Source of the DNA: Nocardioides plantarum | GTDB lineage: Bacteria; Actinomycetota; Actinomycetes; Propionibacteriales; Nocardioidaceae | Assembly (NCBI RefSeq): GCF_006346395.1 | Contig: NZ_VDMS01000002.1 | Coordinates: 1-64,000 of the forward strand | Reading direction: 5' to 3' | DNA: 64,000 nt | Shown here: piece after piece, positions 44,643 through 54,639 of the stretch | Position numbering within the stretch: position 1 is the first letter of the stretch | How the letters are laid out: each line of letters opens with the position of its first letter | Made by a program: the position numbers and the translations under genes | Notes under the pieces: generated by a model | Database searches by the model: none | Told to the model about the DNA's origin: nothing | Seen by the model: the letters and a program-made list of their open reading frames with translations, nothing else

Positions 44643-45596
44643 TCAGAAGACGGTGACGTGCACGTGGTCGAAGTGGTTGGCCGTGACCGAGCCACGGTCG
44701 TCCATGCCGCGCCAGCCCTCGCCGCCGCGCTCGACCGACCAGATCTGCTGCTGGTAGATCACGTAGTTGACGCCGAGGTCGGCACTGTGGGCGCGCACGA
44801 ACTCGGCGATCTGCGTGCCTTCGGCACCGCTCACCATGATGTCGACCGCGAGGCCCTGCGAGTGCTCGCCGTCGTTGCGGAACGTGCCGTAGGTGGTGAC
44901 GTCGGGGAACGCGGCGCACACCGCGGCGTGGACCTTCTTGACGTTGGCGCTGACGCCGTCGGGCACCGAGGTGCCGTTGGTGCAGTCGGCGCCGATCGCG
45001 CCGATCGCGGGCGGCTTCTCGTCGGTGAGGTAGTCGTCGGTGACCCAGCGGGTCTGGGTCTTGGCCCAGACGATCTCGACCCGGCCGTCCCGCTCGCGCC
45101 CGGTGAGGAGCACCGGCTCGCCGGCGTCGATGACGCCCGTCTTGGTCGAGGACTCGGACGGACCGGTCCACAGGTTGAGCGCCTCGGTGGTGAAGCGCTT
45201 CGTGTCGGCCCCGGCGATGGCCTCGGCCACGGCCTCGGGCGCGAGCAGACGCTCCAGCGCCGTCTCGGGGGCATCCGGGGAGGACTTCTTCTTGCCCGCG
45301 GCGGGCGGAGCGCTGGGCCGTCCGCTCTCGAGCCGGTCGACGGAGCCACGCGAGAGGGTCGAGCCACGGGGTACGGCGCCGGACGCGTCGCCGACGACGA
45401 CCGCGTCGGGGCGGGCCGGGACGGCGATCTCGGCGGTGGTGGCATCGGCACCGAGGACACCGATCGAGACCGCACCCAGGGTCGCGGCGATGGCCAACGG
45501 CGCGGCGAGGACGTAGGGGCGGGCGGGACGCAGCCGCGGCAGCGAGCCGAGGAGCGTGCGGGCATTGGTCTCCCGCTTGTGGCGATGGTGTGCCAC
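44643..45596 (-). CDS. secreted SH3-like / D,D-peptidase-like (M15-type fold) protein
   Basis: The 317-residue protein has an N-terminal membrane helix (PYVLAAPLAIAATLGAVS) that acts as a signal or anchor. A bacterial SH3 domain (ALNLWTGPSESSTKTG... WVTDDYL) follows, then a C-terminal domain with HSQGLAVDIMV and FDHVHVTVF, the H-x6-D / H-x-H pattern of M15-like zinc sites. It probably binds or trims peptidoglycan. AAAGGA lies about eight bases before GTG 45596. The 182-base upstream gap before dus holds no certain regulator. Confidence 0.75.
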   Translation of the reverse strand: MAHHRHKRETNARTLLGSLPRLRPARPYVLAAPLAIAATLGAVSIGVLGADATTAEIAVPARPDAVVVGDASGAVPRGSTLSRGSVDRLESGRPSAPPAAGKKKSSPDAPETALERLLAPEAVAEAIAGADTKRFTTEALNLWTGPSESSTKTGVIDAGEPVLLTGRERDGRVEIVWAKTQTRWVTDDYLTDEKPPAIGAIGADCTNGTSVPDGVSANVKKVHAAVCAAFPDVTTYGTFRNDGEHSQGLAVDIMVSGAEGTQIAEFVRAHSADLGVNYVIYQQQIWSVERGGEGWRGMDDRGSVTANHFDHVHVTVF

Positions 45597-45778
45597 AGCG
45601 CTGATCCTTTGCAGTAGAGGTCAGGAACACGTGCGCCGGGTTGACGGCGAGCGAGCGACGAGTGAAGCACAGGACGCGGGGGCCCGGGGAATCGGTCACC
45701 GCCTCGGAAGGGTGCTCTCGATCACCCCGGCCGCCGACACGCCGCCGACACCCCGCCGGGCCGCTCCCAGGGCGTGCC

Positions 45779-46909
45779 CTAGCCCCCGGAGGTCTCGCCG
45801 GAGTCCTCGCGCAGCACGCACGCGGTGCCGTCGGTGTCGTCGAGCCAGCCCTCGGGCAGCACGACCCGCTCGCGCGGGCTGCCCTGGCGGCCTCGGGGCG
45901 TGCCCAGCTCGGCGACCGGGAAGGGCTCGTCGGGATCGAGGTCGGCGAGCAGGACGTCGAGGTCGGCGAGCGTCGAGACGAGTCCCAGCGAGCGACGCAT
46001 CGTGCCCCCGGCCGCGAACCCCTTGAGGTACCAGCTGACGTGCTTGCGGAACTCCTTGCAGCCACGCTCCTCCCCCATGTGCTGGCAGAGCAGCTCGGCG
46101 TGGCGGCGCATCATCGTGACGACCTCACCCAGGACGGGCAGCGTCGACACCTCCTCACCGGCGAACGCCGCGGCCAGGTCGCGGAACAGCCACGGCCGGC
46201 CCAGGCAGCCGCGGCCCACGACGACGCCGGCGGCACCGGTCTGCTCGACCATCCGCAGCGCGTCGCGCGCCTCCCAGATGTCGCCGTTGCCGAGGACCGG
46301 GATGTCCACGTGGTCGACCAGCCTCGCGATCGCCTCCCAGTCGGCCTGGCCGCTGTAGGCCTGGGCAACCGTGCGACCGTGCAGCGCGATCGCCGCGCAG
46401 CCGGACTCCTGGGCGATGCGGCCGGCGTCGAGGTAGGTGAGGTGGTCGTCGTCGAGACCCTTGCGGGTCTTGATCGTCACCGGGACGTCGTACGGCGCGG
46501 CCGCGGCCACCGCCTGCTCGAGGATCTGGCCGAGCAGGGTGCGCTTCCAGGGGAGCGCGCCGCCGCCGCCCTTGCGGGTCACCTTGGGGACCGGGCACCC
46601 GAAGTTGAGGTCGATGTGGGCGACGCCGAAGTCGCCGCAGAGGATCTCGGCCGCCTTGGCGACGTAGACGGGGTCGGTGCCGTAGAGCTGCACGGACCGG
46701 ACGGTCTCGAGCTCGTCGAAGACCAGCATGTCCATCGTGTGCGCGTCACCCTCGACCAGTCCGCGGCTGGTGATCATCTCGCAGACGTAGAGGCCAGCGC
46801 CCTGCTCGGCACACAGCCGGCGGTAGGCGGCGTTGGTGATGCCGGCCATCGGGGCGAGCACCACGGGGGTGTCGACCGTCAGGGAGCCGAGGCGGAGCGG
46901 GGCGGTCAC
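45779..46909 (-). CDS. dus: tRNA-dihydrouridine synthase
   Basis: The 376-residue flavoenzyme reduces uridine to dihydrouridine in tRNA D-loops. VVLAPMAGITNAAYR near the start, DLNFGCPVPKVTRKGGG with the catalytic Cys, ALHGRTVAQAYSG, and VLGNGDIWEARDAL are Dus hallmarks of the DusB type. GTG 46909 has CAGAAT six bases upstream, a variant leaderless box. It is transcribed alone. The C-terminal helical RNA-binding domain (KEFRKHVSWYLKGF) is intact. Confidence 0.92.
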   Translation of the reverse strand: MTAPLRLGSLTVDTPVVLAPMAGITNAAYRRLCAEQGAGLYVCEMITSRGLVEGDAHTMDMLVFDELETVRSVQLYGTDPVYVAKAAEILCGDFGVAHIDLNFGCPVPKVTRKGGGGALPWKRTLLGQILEQAVAAAAPYDVPVTIKTRKGLDDDHLTYLDAGRIAQESGCAAIALHGRTVAQAYSGQADWEAIARLVDHVDIPVLGNGDIWEARDALRMVEQTGAAGVVVGRGCLGRPWLFRDLAAAFAGEEVSTLPVLGEVVTMMRRHAELLCQHMGEERGCKEFRKHVSWYLKGFAAGGTMRRSLGLVSTLADLDVLLADLDPDEPFPVAELGTPRGRQGSPRERVVLPEGWLDDTDGTACVLREDSGETSGG

Positions 46910-46946
46910 CGGACCATTCTGGCCCGGCGACCCGCCGCTCGTGGAA

Positions 46947-47729
46947 TCAGTACGTGACCGCGACCCCCGTGATCACCACGGGGCCGGTGCAGGTGTCGGA
47001 CGTCGCCCGGTAGACGGAGAACGAGTAGTTGTCCCGCTTCTGGAACTTCGTTCCGCTGCGCGTCGGCTCGGCGGTGAACACGGACTCCGTGGTCGTCTCG
47101 GCCACGGCCGGCACGCTCACGGTCCCGCCGCCCCCCAGGCCGGCGACAGCGATGCCGTTGTCCACGACCAGGCCCACCCGCTCGTGGGTCGCGGAGTTGG
47201 GCAGCAGCGAGACCGTGCAGCCGGTCTGGTCGATGTGCCACTGCATCCGGATCTTCAGGGTGGCACCGGTCTGGAAGCTCGGAGGCAGCACCAGTCCCCA
47301 GCCGATCCGATTGCCGACGGTGTCCGGGACGTTGATGCCTCCGCCGCCGAACGCGCCGGTCCGGTAGTAGCTCGTGGTGTCGCCGATCGGCAGCCCGGCG
47401 CCGAGGTCGAGCGGGATGAACCGGTACGCCGCGCCGTCCACGCCGTCGAGGCGGTCGGCGTCGGGCGCCTTCTTGATGATGTCGTCGGGCAGCCGTCCCG
47501 CGCTGTTGGTGGCGACGAGCTTGTTCTTGCGCTGGGCGGGCGTGGCGCTCGCCTTGACGGCGTGGAACCCGTCGACGCGGTCCGAGTTGGCGACCGCAGC
47601 CGCTCTCGCCTGGACCGTGTCGCCGATCCAGGCCGCTGCCGGAGCCGCGCCAGAGGTGGCGGCACCCACGACGCCTCCCACCAGGAGGGCGATGGTCGCG
47701 ACGGTCAGGGGCTTGGTGGGTGTGCGCAT
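46947..47729 (-). CDS. secreted protein with DRLDG repeats, function unknown
   Basis: The 260-residue precursor has a signal peptide (LTVATIALLVGGVVGAATSG). The mature N-terminus has two ADRLDG/SDRVDG motifs (NSDRVDGFHAV, DADRLDGVDGAA) with LPDDIIKKA between them, seen in many actinobacterial secreted or tail-fibre-like proteins. The C-terminal half is beta-rich with two or three Cys. It may be a surface structural protein. I cannot assign a reaction. It is alone, 73 bases from the next gene. Confidence 0.6.
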   Translation of the reverse strand: MRTPTKPLTVATIALLVGGVVGAATSGAAPAAAWIGDTVQARAAAVANSDRVDGFHAVKASATPAQRKNKLVATNSAGRLPDDIIKKAPDADRLDGVDGAAYRFIPLDLGAGLPIGDTTSYYRTGAFGGGGINVPDTVGNRIGWGLVLPPSFQTGATLKIRMQWHIDQTGCTVSLLPNSATHERVGLVVDNGIAVAGLGGGGTVSVPAVAETTTESVFTAEPTRSGTKFQKRDNYSFSVYRATSDTCTGPVVITGVAVTY

Positions 47730-47801
47730 CGGGTTCCTTCGGCCGGGGACTGATGCCCGACGCTCGCACCGGATCGACCCCGCCGACATGGCCCGATCGG
47801 G

Positions 47802-48514
47802 CTATCCCGAGGCGGAGCGGCGCAGCCTGGTGACCTTGCCGGTCCAGGTGATCGGAGCGACGCCCTCGGGCGGGCGGAACGACACCGAGGCGAGCCGGGC
47901 CCCCGAGGGCACCAGGAAGATCAGGCACGAGCGGGTCCGCTCACCGGGGGCGAACCCGGCGGGCAGCAGCGAGCCCGCGCAGGCCTCGAAGTCCTGGGCG
48001 ACGCCGGTCGGCGGGACCAACCGGCCGGAGGTGTCGACGACGTAGATCGGCGGCTGGCCCCCGCCGAGGTCGGTCGCGCCGCGGTTGGTGACCAGCATCG
48101 AGACGAAGTAGGGCGTCGAGGCCCGGGCGGTCGCGTCGAGCCGGAACCCGGCGAGCGAGCGCGTGACCGTCGTCTGCTGGACCCGGTCCACCCGGACGCC
48201 GACGACCCCGACCCGACCCTGGCGCGGCTGCCAGGCCGCCACCGCGGTCCGGCCGAACGTCAGCGCGCTGCCGGCGGCCGTGAGCCGCACCCCCTGCGGG
48301 ACCGGCAGGTACGCCGTGGGGTCGGCCGACGTAGTCGCACTCGCGCTCGCACCCGTGGTGCCGCCGGCGTCCGCGCCCGCCGAGGTCGACGTGGGGCTCG
48401 GGGTCGGCGTCCGCCCCTGCGAGGAGTCGTCTCCTCCCCCGCACCCGGCCAGCCCGCCCAGCAGTCCGGCGGCCAGCGTGCCGGCGAGCGCGGAGGCGAG
48501 CGGACGGCGGGACA

Positions 48515-48515
<1 letters not shown>
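47802..48515 (-). CDS. putative lipoprotein of unknown function
   Basis: This 237-residue precursor has a lipobox (LLGGLAGCGGG) and a Thr/Ser/Pro-rich linker of about 45 residues. A beta-rich domain follows, with YFVSMLVTNRGATDLGGG and RSCLIFLVPSGA, similar to DUF4352-like extracellular domains. The start ATG at 48515 shares one base with the glyS stop (TGATG), so it is translated by coupling after glyS. Two Cys could form a disulfide. Function unknown. Confidence 0.7.
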
Positions 48516-49915
<1,400 letters not shown>

Positions 49916-49967
49916 GGGGCTTGCTCCTGTGCTCGGCTCGGTCGGCTGGCTGCCGATCGGGAAGATC

Positions 49968-50288
49968 TCAGCCTAACGAGCGCGTCGCGCGGATATTGAG
50001 GTCGGTGCCGTTGTCGGCGATCTCGTAGGCGCTCGGCTCGTCGAGCGCACGGCTGAGCGTCGGCACGGCGTGGAGCTTGACGTCGTACGACGACAGCGCG
50101 CGGCGGTAGGCGCCGACGTGCTCCCACGTCGTCGTGAGCACCCACAGCTCGGGGTCGTCGACGTTGCGGCCCGTCGTGCCCGCCAGGTAGCCCGGCCGGG
50201 CCGCCAGCGCCTCGTGGGCGCGGTGCAGGTCGGCGCGGAAGCCCTCGCCCTCGACTTCCGGGACGCGGAAACGGTTCACGACGATCAC
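49968..50288 (-). CDS. antibiotic biosynthesis monooxygenase (ABM) fold protein
   Basis: The 106-residue protein has a dimeric ferredoxin-like barrel: [29 protein letters not shown] and [19 protein letters not shown]. Such proteins include small cofactor-free oxygenases and heme-degrading IsdG-like enzymes. The usual IsdG catalytic Asn-Trp-His set is only partly present, so function is uncertain. GTG 50288 has TAGGGT (50295-50300 on the minus strand) six bases upstream, sharing a palindrome with the divergent gene. Confidence 0.78.
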   Translation of the reverse strand: MIVVNRFRVPEVEGEGFRADLHRAHEALAARPGYLAGTTGRNVDDPELWVLTTTWEHVGAYRRALSSYDVKLHAVPTLSRALDEPSAYEIADNGTDLNIRATRSLG

Positions 50289-50294
50289 CCCGCC

Positions 50295-50304
50295 ACCCTA
50301 GGGT
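50295..50304. promoter_or_regulatory. overlapping divergent -10 boxes in ACCCTAGGGT
   Basis: TAGGGT read on the plus strand (50299-50304) ends six bases before ATG 50311. TAGGGT read on the minus strand (50295-50300) ends six bases before GTG 50288. The two hexamers share the central TA of one 10-bp palindrome, so both leaderless genes seem to start from one site on opposite strands. Confidence 0.7.
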
Positions 50305-50310
50305 CACCCC

Positions 50311-50949
50311 ATGACCACCCCCGCCGAGCTCCCGTACGAGAAGGTCGCCTACCCCGACGCGCCGTGGCAGATGGTCGGCTCGCTGTGGCTGACGGTGTTC
50401 CGGCTGAACCACGACGTCGACGCGCTGCGACCCCGGGGTGTCTACGGCGCTGCTTTCGTCTCCTACGAGGAGGGCAGCCCGCTGACCTACTCGGAGCTGC
50501 TCGTCGCGCGGGCACTGCCCAAGAGCGCCGGCAAGGGTCGCAAGGTGTCCATCACCGACATCTGGGTCGACTCCCCCGCCTCCGTCGCCGGCGGCCGCGA
50601 GCTGTGGGCGATCCCGAAGGGCCTGTGCGACTTCGAGCTCGAGACCAGCCACCGTGGCCCGCTGACCACGACGGACTGGTCCGCGTCGTTCGGGCGGAGC
50701 CCGATCGCGAGCGCCACCTTCACCGACGTCTCGCGCGCCGCCCCGCGGCTGCCGTTCAAGGGCACGACCTGGCAGCCCGAGCTGCCCGAGGGCGGCGGTG
50801 AGAAGGGCGCGGTCCTGCAGGGCTCCTCGAAGGCGTTCGTCGCGCGCGCCCGCTGGGACTTCGCCCCCGAAGGCCCGCTCGGCTTCATGCGCGGGGCCCG
50901 TCAGCTGGCGTCGTTCCGCCAGGCCGCGTTCCGGATGTCCTTCGGCTGA
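50311..50949 (+). CDS. acetoacetate-decarboxylase-like (ADC fold) protein
   Basis: The 212-residue protein resembles the ADC family: VYGAAFVSYEEGSPLTYSELLVARAL, DSPASVAGGRELWAIPKG, then a beta-barrel. The catalytic Lys of true decarboxylases is not clearly identifiable, although WAIPKG may correspond to the lysine region. Related actinobacterial proteins are uncharacterised. ATG 50311 has the shared TAGGGT box. The YjbR-like gene follows by 22 bases and probably shares its transcript. Confidence 0.72.
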   Translation: MTTPAELPYEKVAYPDAPWQMVGSLWLTVFRLNHDVDALRPRGVYGAAFVSYEEGSPLTYSELLVARALPKSAGKGRKVSITDIWVDSPASVAGGRELWAIPKGLCDFELETSHRGPLTTTDWSASFGRSPIASATFTDVSRAAPRLPFKGTTWQPELPEGGGEKGAVLQGSSKAFVARARWDFAPEGPLGFMRGARQLASFRQAAFRMSFG

Positions 50950-50971
50950 GCCGCGCGGGCGTGGCGCAGCG

Positions 50972-51376
50972 ATGGTGAGGGGCCGGCCCGAGCCCGACCC
51001 GGCGTACGTCGCCCGGGTGGCGACGTACGCGCTGGCCCTGCCCGAGGTGCACGAGGAGGACGCGTGGACCGGCGTGCGCTGGCGGATCCGTCAGCGGACC
51101 GTGGCGCACGTGCTGATGACCACGCCCGACCGTGCGACCGAGTACGGCGTCGACCTCGCCGCACCCGCACCGCTGCTGACCTTCCGCGCCAGCGGCGAGG
51201 AGCTGCTGGCGCTGAGCCTGTCGGGGCCGCCGTACGTCAAGCCGCGGTGGTCGCCGACCGTCGTCGGGCTGCTGCTGGGCGAGGACACCGACTGGGACGA
51301 GGTCGGTGAGCTGGTCACCGAGAGCTATCGGCTGCTGGCGCCGCAGCGGCTCGTGCGGCTCCTGCAGGACCGGTGA
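50972..51376 (+). CDS. MmcQ/YjbR family protein
   Basis: The 134-residue DNA-binding-like protein has the YjbR fold (CyaY-like). LPEVHEEDAWTGVRWRIRQ, VDLAAPAPLLTFRA, PPYVKPRWSPTVVGLLL and WDEVGELVTESYRLLAP match the family. Its cellular role is not established. The start at ATG 50972 is in an operon-like position after the ADC-like gene. Its 3' end overlaps the convergent TetR gene by 62 bases. Confidence 0.82.
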   Translation: MVRGRPEPDPAYVARVATYALALPEVHEEDAWTGVRWRIRQRTVAHVLMTTPDRATEYGVDLAAPAPLLTFRASGEELLALSLSGPPYVKPRWSPTVVGLLLGEDTDWDEVGELVTESYRLLAPQRLVRLLQDR

Positions 51377-51947
51377 TCGCGTGGTCGACGAGGGTCTCGG
51401 CCACGGCGCGGGCGACACCACCGCCCACGCCGCCCGGGCTCACGCCGTCGCGCAACCGCATCGCCAGCTCGCCGGAGACCACGAGCAGCAGGCTCTCGGC
51501 CAGCTCGGACGAGCCCGGCCCCACGAGGGGGACGGCCAGGTCGCGCAACCGGGTGCGCAGGGTGCCGGTCTCGGTGGCGAGCGTCGCGGCGAGCACGGGC
51601 GACGGTCTGGCGCACTCGGCGGCCGTGCCCAGGAACGCGCACCAGCGTGCCCCGTCGGGCCGGCTGCGGAACCGCTCGAGCGCGACGAACACCGAGAGCA
51701 GGCGCGCCCGGTCGTCCTCTGAGCGCTGCAGCTCGGCGTCCCAGACCGCGAGCCACTCGCCGTGGCGGCGCTCGAGGGCGGCCGCCACCAGCCCCTCCTT
51801 GCTGCCGTAGGCGCGGTAGAGCGTCGCCGGCGACACACCCGCGCGCTCCAGGATCGCGTCGACCGAGGTGGCCACGACGCCGTCGGTGAAGAGCAGCTCC
51901 TCGGCGGCGTCGAGCAGGCGGACCTCGGTCCGTGCTCTCGTCGCCAT
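51315..51947 (-). CDS. TetR family transcriptional regulator
   Basis: The 210-residue protein has an N-terminal HTH (TSVDAILERAGVSPATLYRAYG, SKEGLVAAALERRH) and a helical ligand domain (ERFRSRPDGARWCAFLG). It is divergent from an MFS transporter gene across a 23-base gap holding both -10 boxes, so it probably represses that gene and itself. ATG 51947 is preceded by TAGACT (51954-51959) at six bases. The C-terminus ends in an Ala-rich tail. Confidence 0.88.
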   Translation of the reverse strand: MATRARTEVRLLDAAEELLFTDGVVATSVDAILERAGVSPATLYRAYGSKEGLVAAALERRHGEWLAVWDAELQRSEDDRARLLSVFVALERFRSRPDGARWCAFLGTAAECARPSPVLAATLATETGTLRTRLRDLAVPLVGPGSSELAESLLLVVSGELAMRLRDGVSPGGVGGGVARAVAETLVDHAITGPAGAARAAAAPAADSSR

Positions 51948-51953
51948 CGGACC

Positions 51954-51963
51954 AGTCTAGAGT
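51954..51963. promoter_or_regulatory. overlapping divergent -10 boxes in AGTCTAGAGT
   Basis: TAGACT on the minus strand (51954-51959) lies six bases before ATG 51947; TAGAGT on the plus strand (51958-51963) lies seven bases before GTG 51971. They share TA in the CTAG core, like the pair at 50295-50304. A dyad for the TetR protein is not obvious nearby. Confidence 0.65.
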
Positions 51964-51970
51964 CGGCGAA

Positions 51971-53227
51971 GTGAAACGATCGTTATCGTTTGGTGGACGA
52001 CCAGACACCGCCCTCGTCGTGGCCGGCACCTGCCTGATCGCCGGCACCTACGGCTTGGTCCGGCTGGGCTACGGCCTGTTCCTGCCCGACATCCGGGCGT
52101 CGATCGGACTGGGGTCGGCGGCGGCCGGCTACGTCGCAGCCGGGTCCTCGGTGGCCTACTGCCTGGGCGCCCTGCTCGGCCTCGGCGTCGGCGGCCGGGC
52201 CCGGGCGCTGGTGGTGGGCGCGCTGGCGACCGCCTCCTGCGGCGCAGCGGGGATGGCGCTGTCGACGGACGTGGCGATGTTCGTGCCGCTGGCCGTGCTC
52301 AGCTCGGTGGGCGCGGGACTCGCGTCCCCGGGGATGGTGGCCGTCATCGAGCGCAACGTGCGGCGCGCGGAGCGCGACCGGGCCCAGGCCGTGGTCAACG
52401 CCGGCACCGGACCCGGTCTCGTGGCGGCCGGCGCACTGGCGCTGGTCCTGCTCCCCCGGTGGCAGCTGGGGTTCGCGGTCGCCGCGATCGTCACCGCGGC
52501 CGCCGGCATCGCGGTGCTCGCCCTCGACCGACCCCGACCGGCGTACGACGGACCCGCCCGCACGGACGGCGAGGACCAGCCGACCGACCAGGACGACCGG
52601 GTCGACCAGGACGACGAGGGCCACGCCTGGATGTGGGACCTACGGCGGCCGGCGGCCGCGGCGCTGCTGCTCGGCGCGGGTTCCGCGTCGGTCTGGACCT
52701 ACGGACGCAGTCTGCTCGTCGCGCAGGGCGCGGGCGCCGACGCCTCGGTGGTCGCCTGGATGGCGGTCGGCGTCGGCGGGTCCGCGACGGTCGTGACGGC
52801 CGGGCGGCTGGCTCGGCTGCCACCACCGCGCGCGTGGCTGCTCAGCTGCGGCGCCGTCGGCGTCTCGATCGCCGTGCTCGCCGCCGGGGCGTCGTACCCG
52901 GCACTCGCGCTGGTCGCGTGTGCCGCCTTCGGCTGGTCGTTCGTCGCCGCCACCACCGCGCTCATCGCGTGGGCCGGCTCGCGAGTGCCGGACCGAGCCG
53001 CGCCGGGCACGTCGATGCTCTTCGTCATGCTCACCCTGGGTCAGGCAGCAGGCTCCGCGGCCGGCGGCGCGATCGGCGACGCCCGCGGCCTGCCGTTCGC
53101 CTTCGCCCTGGCCGCCGGGGTCACCGCAGCGGCGGCCGCGGTCGCGACGGGAAGAGTGCGTCGTCCCGGTCCGGCGACCGCCGGCCGGCCGGGACGAAGC
53201 CGGCCAGGAGGAGCGGGACGGCGCTGA
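51971..53227 (+). CDS. MFS transporter, regulator-paired
   Basis: The 418-residue protein has about 12 hydrophobic helices beginning ALVVAGTCLIAGTYGLVRLGYG. A long acidic loop (TDGEDQPTDQDDRVDQDDEGH) separates helices 6 and 7. YbfB/CynX-like MFS members have this general layout; the substrate is unknown. GTG 51971 has TAGAGT seven bases upstream. The last 107 bases overlap the convergent DHA2 gene at 53121-53227, so the two transcripts could interfere. Confidence 0.82.
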   Translation: MKRSLSFGGRPDTALVVAGTCLIAGTYGLVRLGYGLFLPDIRASIGLGSAAAGYVAAGSSVAYCLGALLGLGVGGRARALVVGALATASCGAAGMALSTDVAMFVPLAVLSSVGAGLASPGMVAVIERNVRRAERDRAQAVVNAGTGPGLVAAGALALVLLPRWQLGFAVAAIVTAAAGIAVLALDRPRPAYDGPARTDGEDQPTDQDDRVDQDDEGHAWMWDLRRPAAAALLLGAGSASVWTYGRSLLVAQGAGADASVVAWMAVGVGGSATVVTAGRLARLPPPRAWLLSCGAVGVSIAVLAAGASYPALALVACAAFGWSFVAATTALIAWAGSRVPDRAAPGTSMLFVMLTLGQAAGSAAGGAIGDARGLPFAFALAAGVTAAAAAVATGRVRRPGPATAGRPGRSRPGGAGRR

Positions 53228-54581
53228 GCGCGAGGATCCACCAGAACGTGGTGTGGAACGCGCCGAGCACCGCGGCCGGGGTGGCGGCGCCCGCGAGGTT
53301 GCTCTGCAGGACGACCGCGATGACGGTGACCCCGAACGGCGCCCCGACCCGCTGCACGATGCTGAAGGCGGCACTCCCCCGCGGCGTCTCCTCCGGACCG
53401 AGGCTGGCGAACGCCATCGTCATCACCGGGAGCGAGGCGGCCCCCATGCCGAACCCCTGCACCAGCTGGGCGGCCAGCAGCAGGGGCGTGCCGCCCGCCG
53501 GATCGGCCAGGGCGAACGGGACGATGCCGAGCATCGTGAGCAGGACCCCGCCGGCGACGACGAGGCGCAGGTCGAGCCGCGCCGCCAGCCGGCCGCCGAG
53601 GAGGATGTAAAGCATGGTGCCGAGGCCCTGGGGGATCAGCAGCAGGCCGGTGTGGAGCACGGACTCGCCGCGCGCCTGCTGGTAGAAGATCGGCATCAGG
53701 AACATCAGGGCGTACATCGAGAAGCCGGCGGCGAAGGTGATGACGCTGGACAGGCCGAAGCTGCGCCGGGCGAAGACGCGCACGTCGATGAGGGCGCCCG
53801 GTCCGGTGCGCAGGGCGCCTGCGGTGAACGTGCCCAGGAGCACGACGCCGGCCAGCAGCGGCAGCCAGGCGCTCGTCGCGGCGAAGCCGTCGTCGCCGCC
53901 GACGCGACTGAGCCCGAAGGCGACCAGCGCCACACCCGGGGTGAGCAGCAGCAACCCGACCGTGTCGAGACGGTGGCCCTCACGGCCGGCGTGGGAGGGC
54001 AGCAGTGCCGGCCCCAGGGCCAGGGCGACCAGGCAGAGCGGGACGTTGACCAGGAACAGCCAGTGCCAGCTGATCGAGTGCACGATCGAGCCACCGATGA
54101 CCGGCCCCAGGATCGGCGCCAGCTGACCGATCAGGCCGATCGTCGCGATGGCCCGCCCGATCCGGTCCCTGCCGGCGGCCCGGGTCAGGATCGTGATCGT
54201 CACCGGCAGCACCATCCCGCCGCCGAGACCCTGGAGCACGCGGAACCCGACGAGCGAGGGCAGCGACCAGGCCAGGCCGCACAGGAGCGAGCCGGCCATG
54301 AACGTGGCCACGGCGAGCATCCAGGTCGTGCGGTCCCCCAGGCGCTCCGACACCCATCCCGAGACCGGGATGACGGCGACGAAGGCGAGCAGGTAGCCGG
54401 TCGAGATCCACTGGGCGTCCGCCACGGCGACGTCGAAGGTGGAGCGCAGGTGGTCGAGGGCGATGTTGACGATCGTCGTGTCGAGCAGCGTGGTCAGGGC
54501 GCCCAGGACCAGCACCAGGCTGATCAGGGTGAGGCGGCGGTCGGAGACGACCGGCTGGGGCAGGGAGGCTTCGATGGTCAC
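53121..54581 (-). CDS. DHA2/EmrB-QacA drug exporter
   Basis: The 486-residue protein has 13-14 membrane helices with DHA2 signatures: LTTLLDTTIVNIALDHLR in helix 1 region, GWVSERLGDRTTW (motif A), FRVLQGLGGGMVLPVTITI and GPVIGGSIVHSISWHWLFLVNVP (motif C). It exports hydrophobic drugs by proton antiport. GTG 54581 has TAGTGT (54589-54594) seven bases upstream, within the TetR operator area. The divergent TetR gene at 54640 presumably controls it. The C-terminus overlaps the convergent MFS gene by 107 bases. Confidence 0.9.
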   Translation of the reverse strand: MTIEASLPQPVVSDRRLTLISLVLVLGALTTLLDTTIVNIALDHLRSTFDVAVADAQWISTGYLLAFVAVIPVSGWVSERLGDRTTWMLAVATFMAGSLLCGLAWSLPSLVGFRVLQGLGGGMVLPVTITILTRAAGRDRIGRAIATIGLIGQLAPILGPVIGGSIVHSISWHWLFLVNVPLCLVALALGPALLPSHAGREGHRLDTVGLLLLTPGVALVAFGLSRVGGDDGFAATSAWLPLLAGVVLLGTFTAGALRTGPGALIDVRVFARRSFGLSSVITFAAGFSMYALMFLMPIFYQQARGESVLHTGLLLIPQGLGTMLYILLGGRLAARLDLRLVVAGGVLLTMLGIVPFALADPAGGTPLLLAAQLVQGFGMGAASLPVMTMAFASLGPEETPRGSAAFSIVQRVGAPFGVTVIAVVLQSNLAGAATPAAVLGAFHTTFWWILALSAVPLLLAGFVPAGRRSPDRDDALFPSRPRPPLR

Positions 54582-54588
54582 GCCAGCG

Positions 54589-54633
54589 ACACTACACCGT
54601 GTCGTGTAGCAGGTACACCGACGAGTGTAGGAT
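54589..54633. promoter_or_regulatory. two TetR operators spanning divergent -10 boxes
   Basis: CTACAC-N6-GTGTAG (54592-54609) and GTACAC-N6-GTGTAG (54613-54630) stand three bases apart. The first overlaps the DHA2 gene's -10 (54589-54594 on the minus strand). The second overlaps the TetR gene's TAGGAT -10 (54628-54633). Binding at both would block both promoters, the classic divergent TetR layout. Confidence 0.78.
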
Positions 54634-54639
54634 CGCCTC

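Noticed and set aside
45597..45778. Possible cyclic-di-AMP riboswitch before the SH3/M15-like gene
   Set aside because: Such switches often precede cell-wall hydrolase genes, but I could not place the conserved core elements in order; only scattered GC-rich matches.
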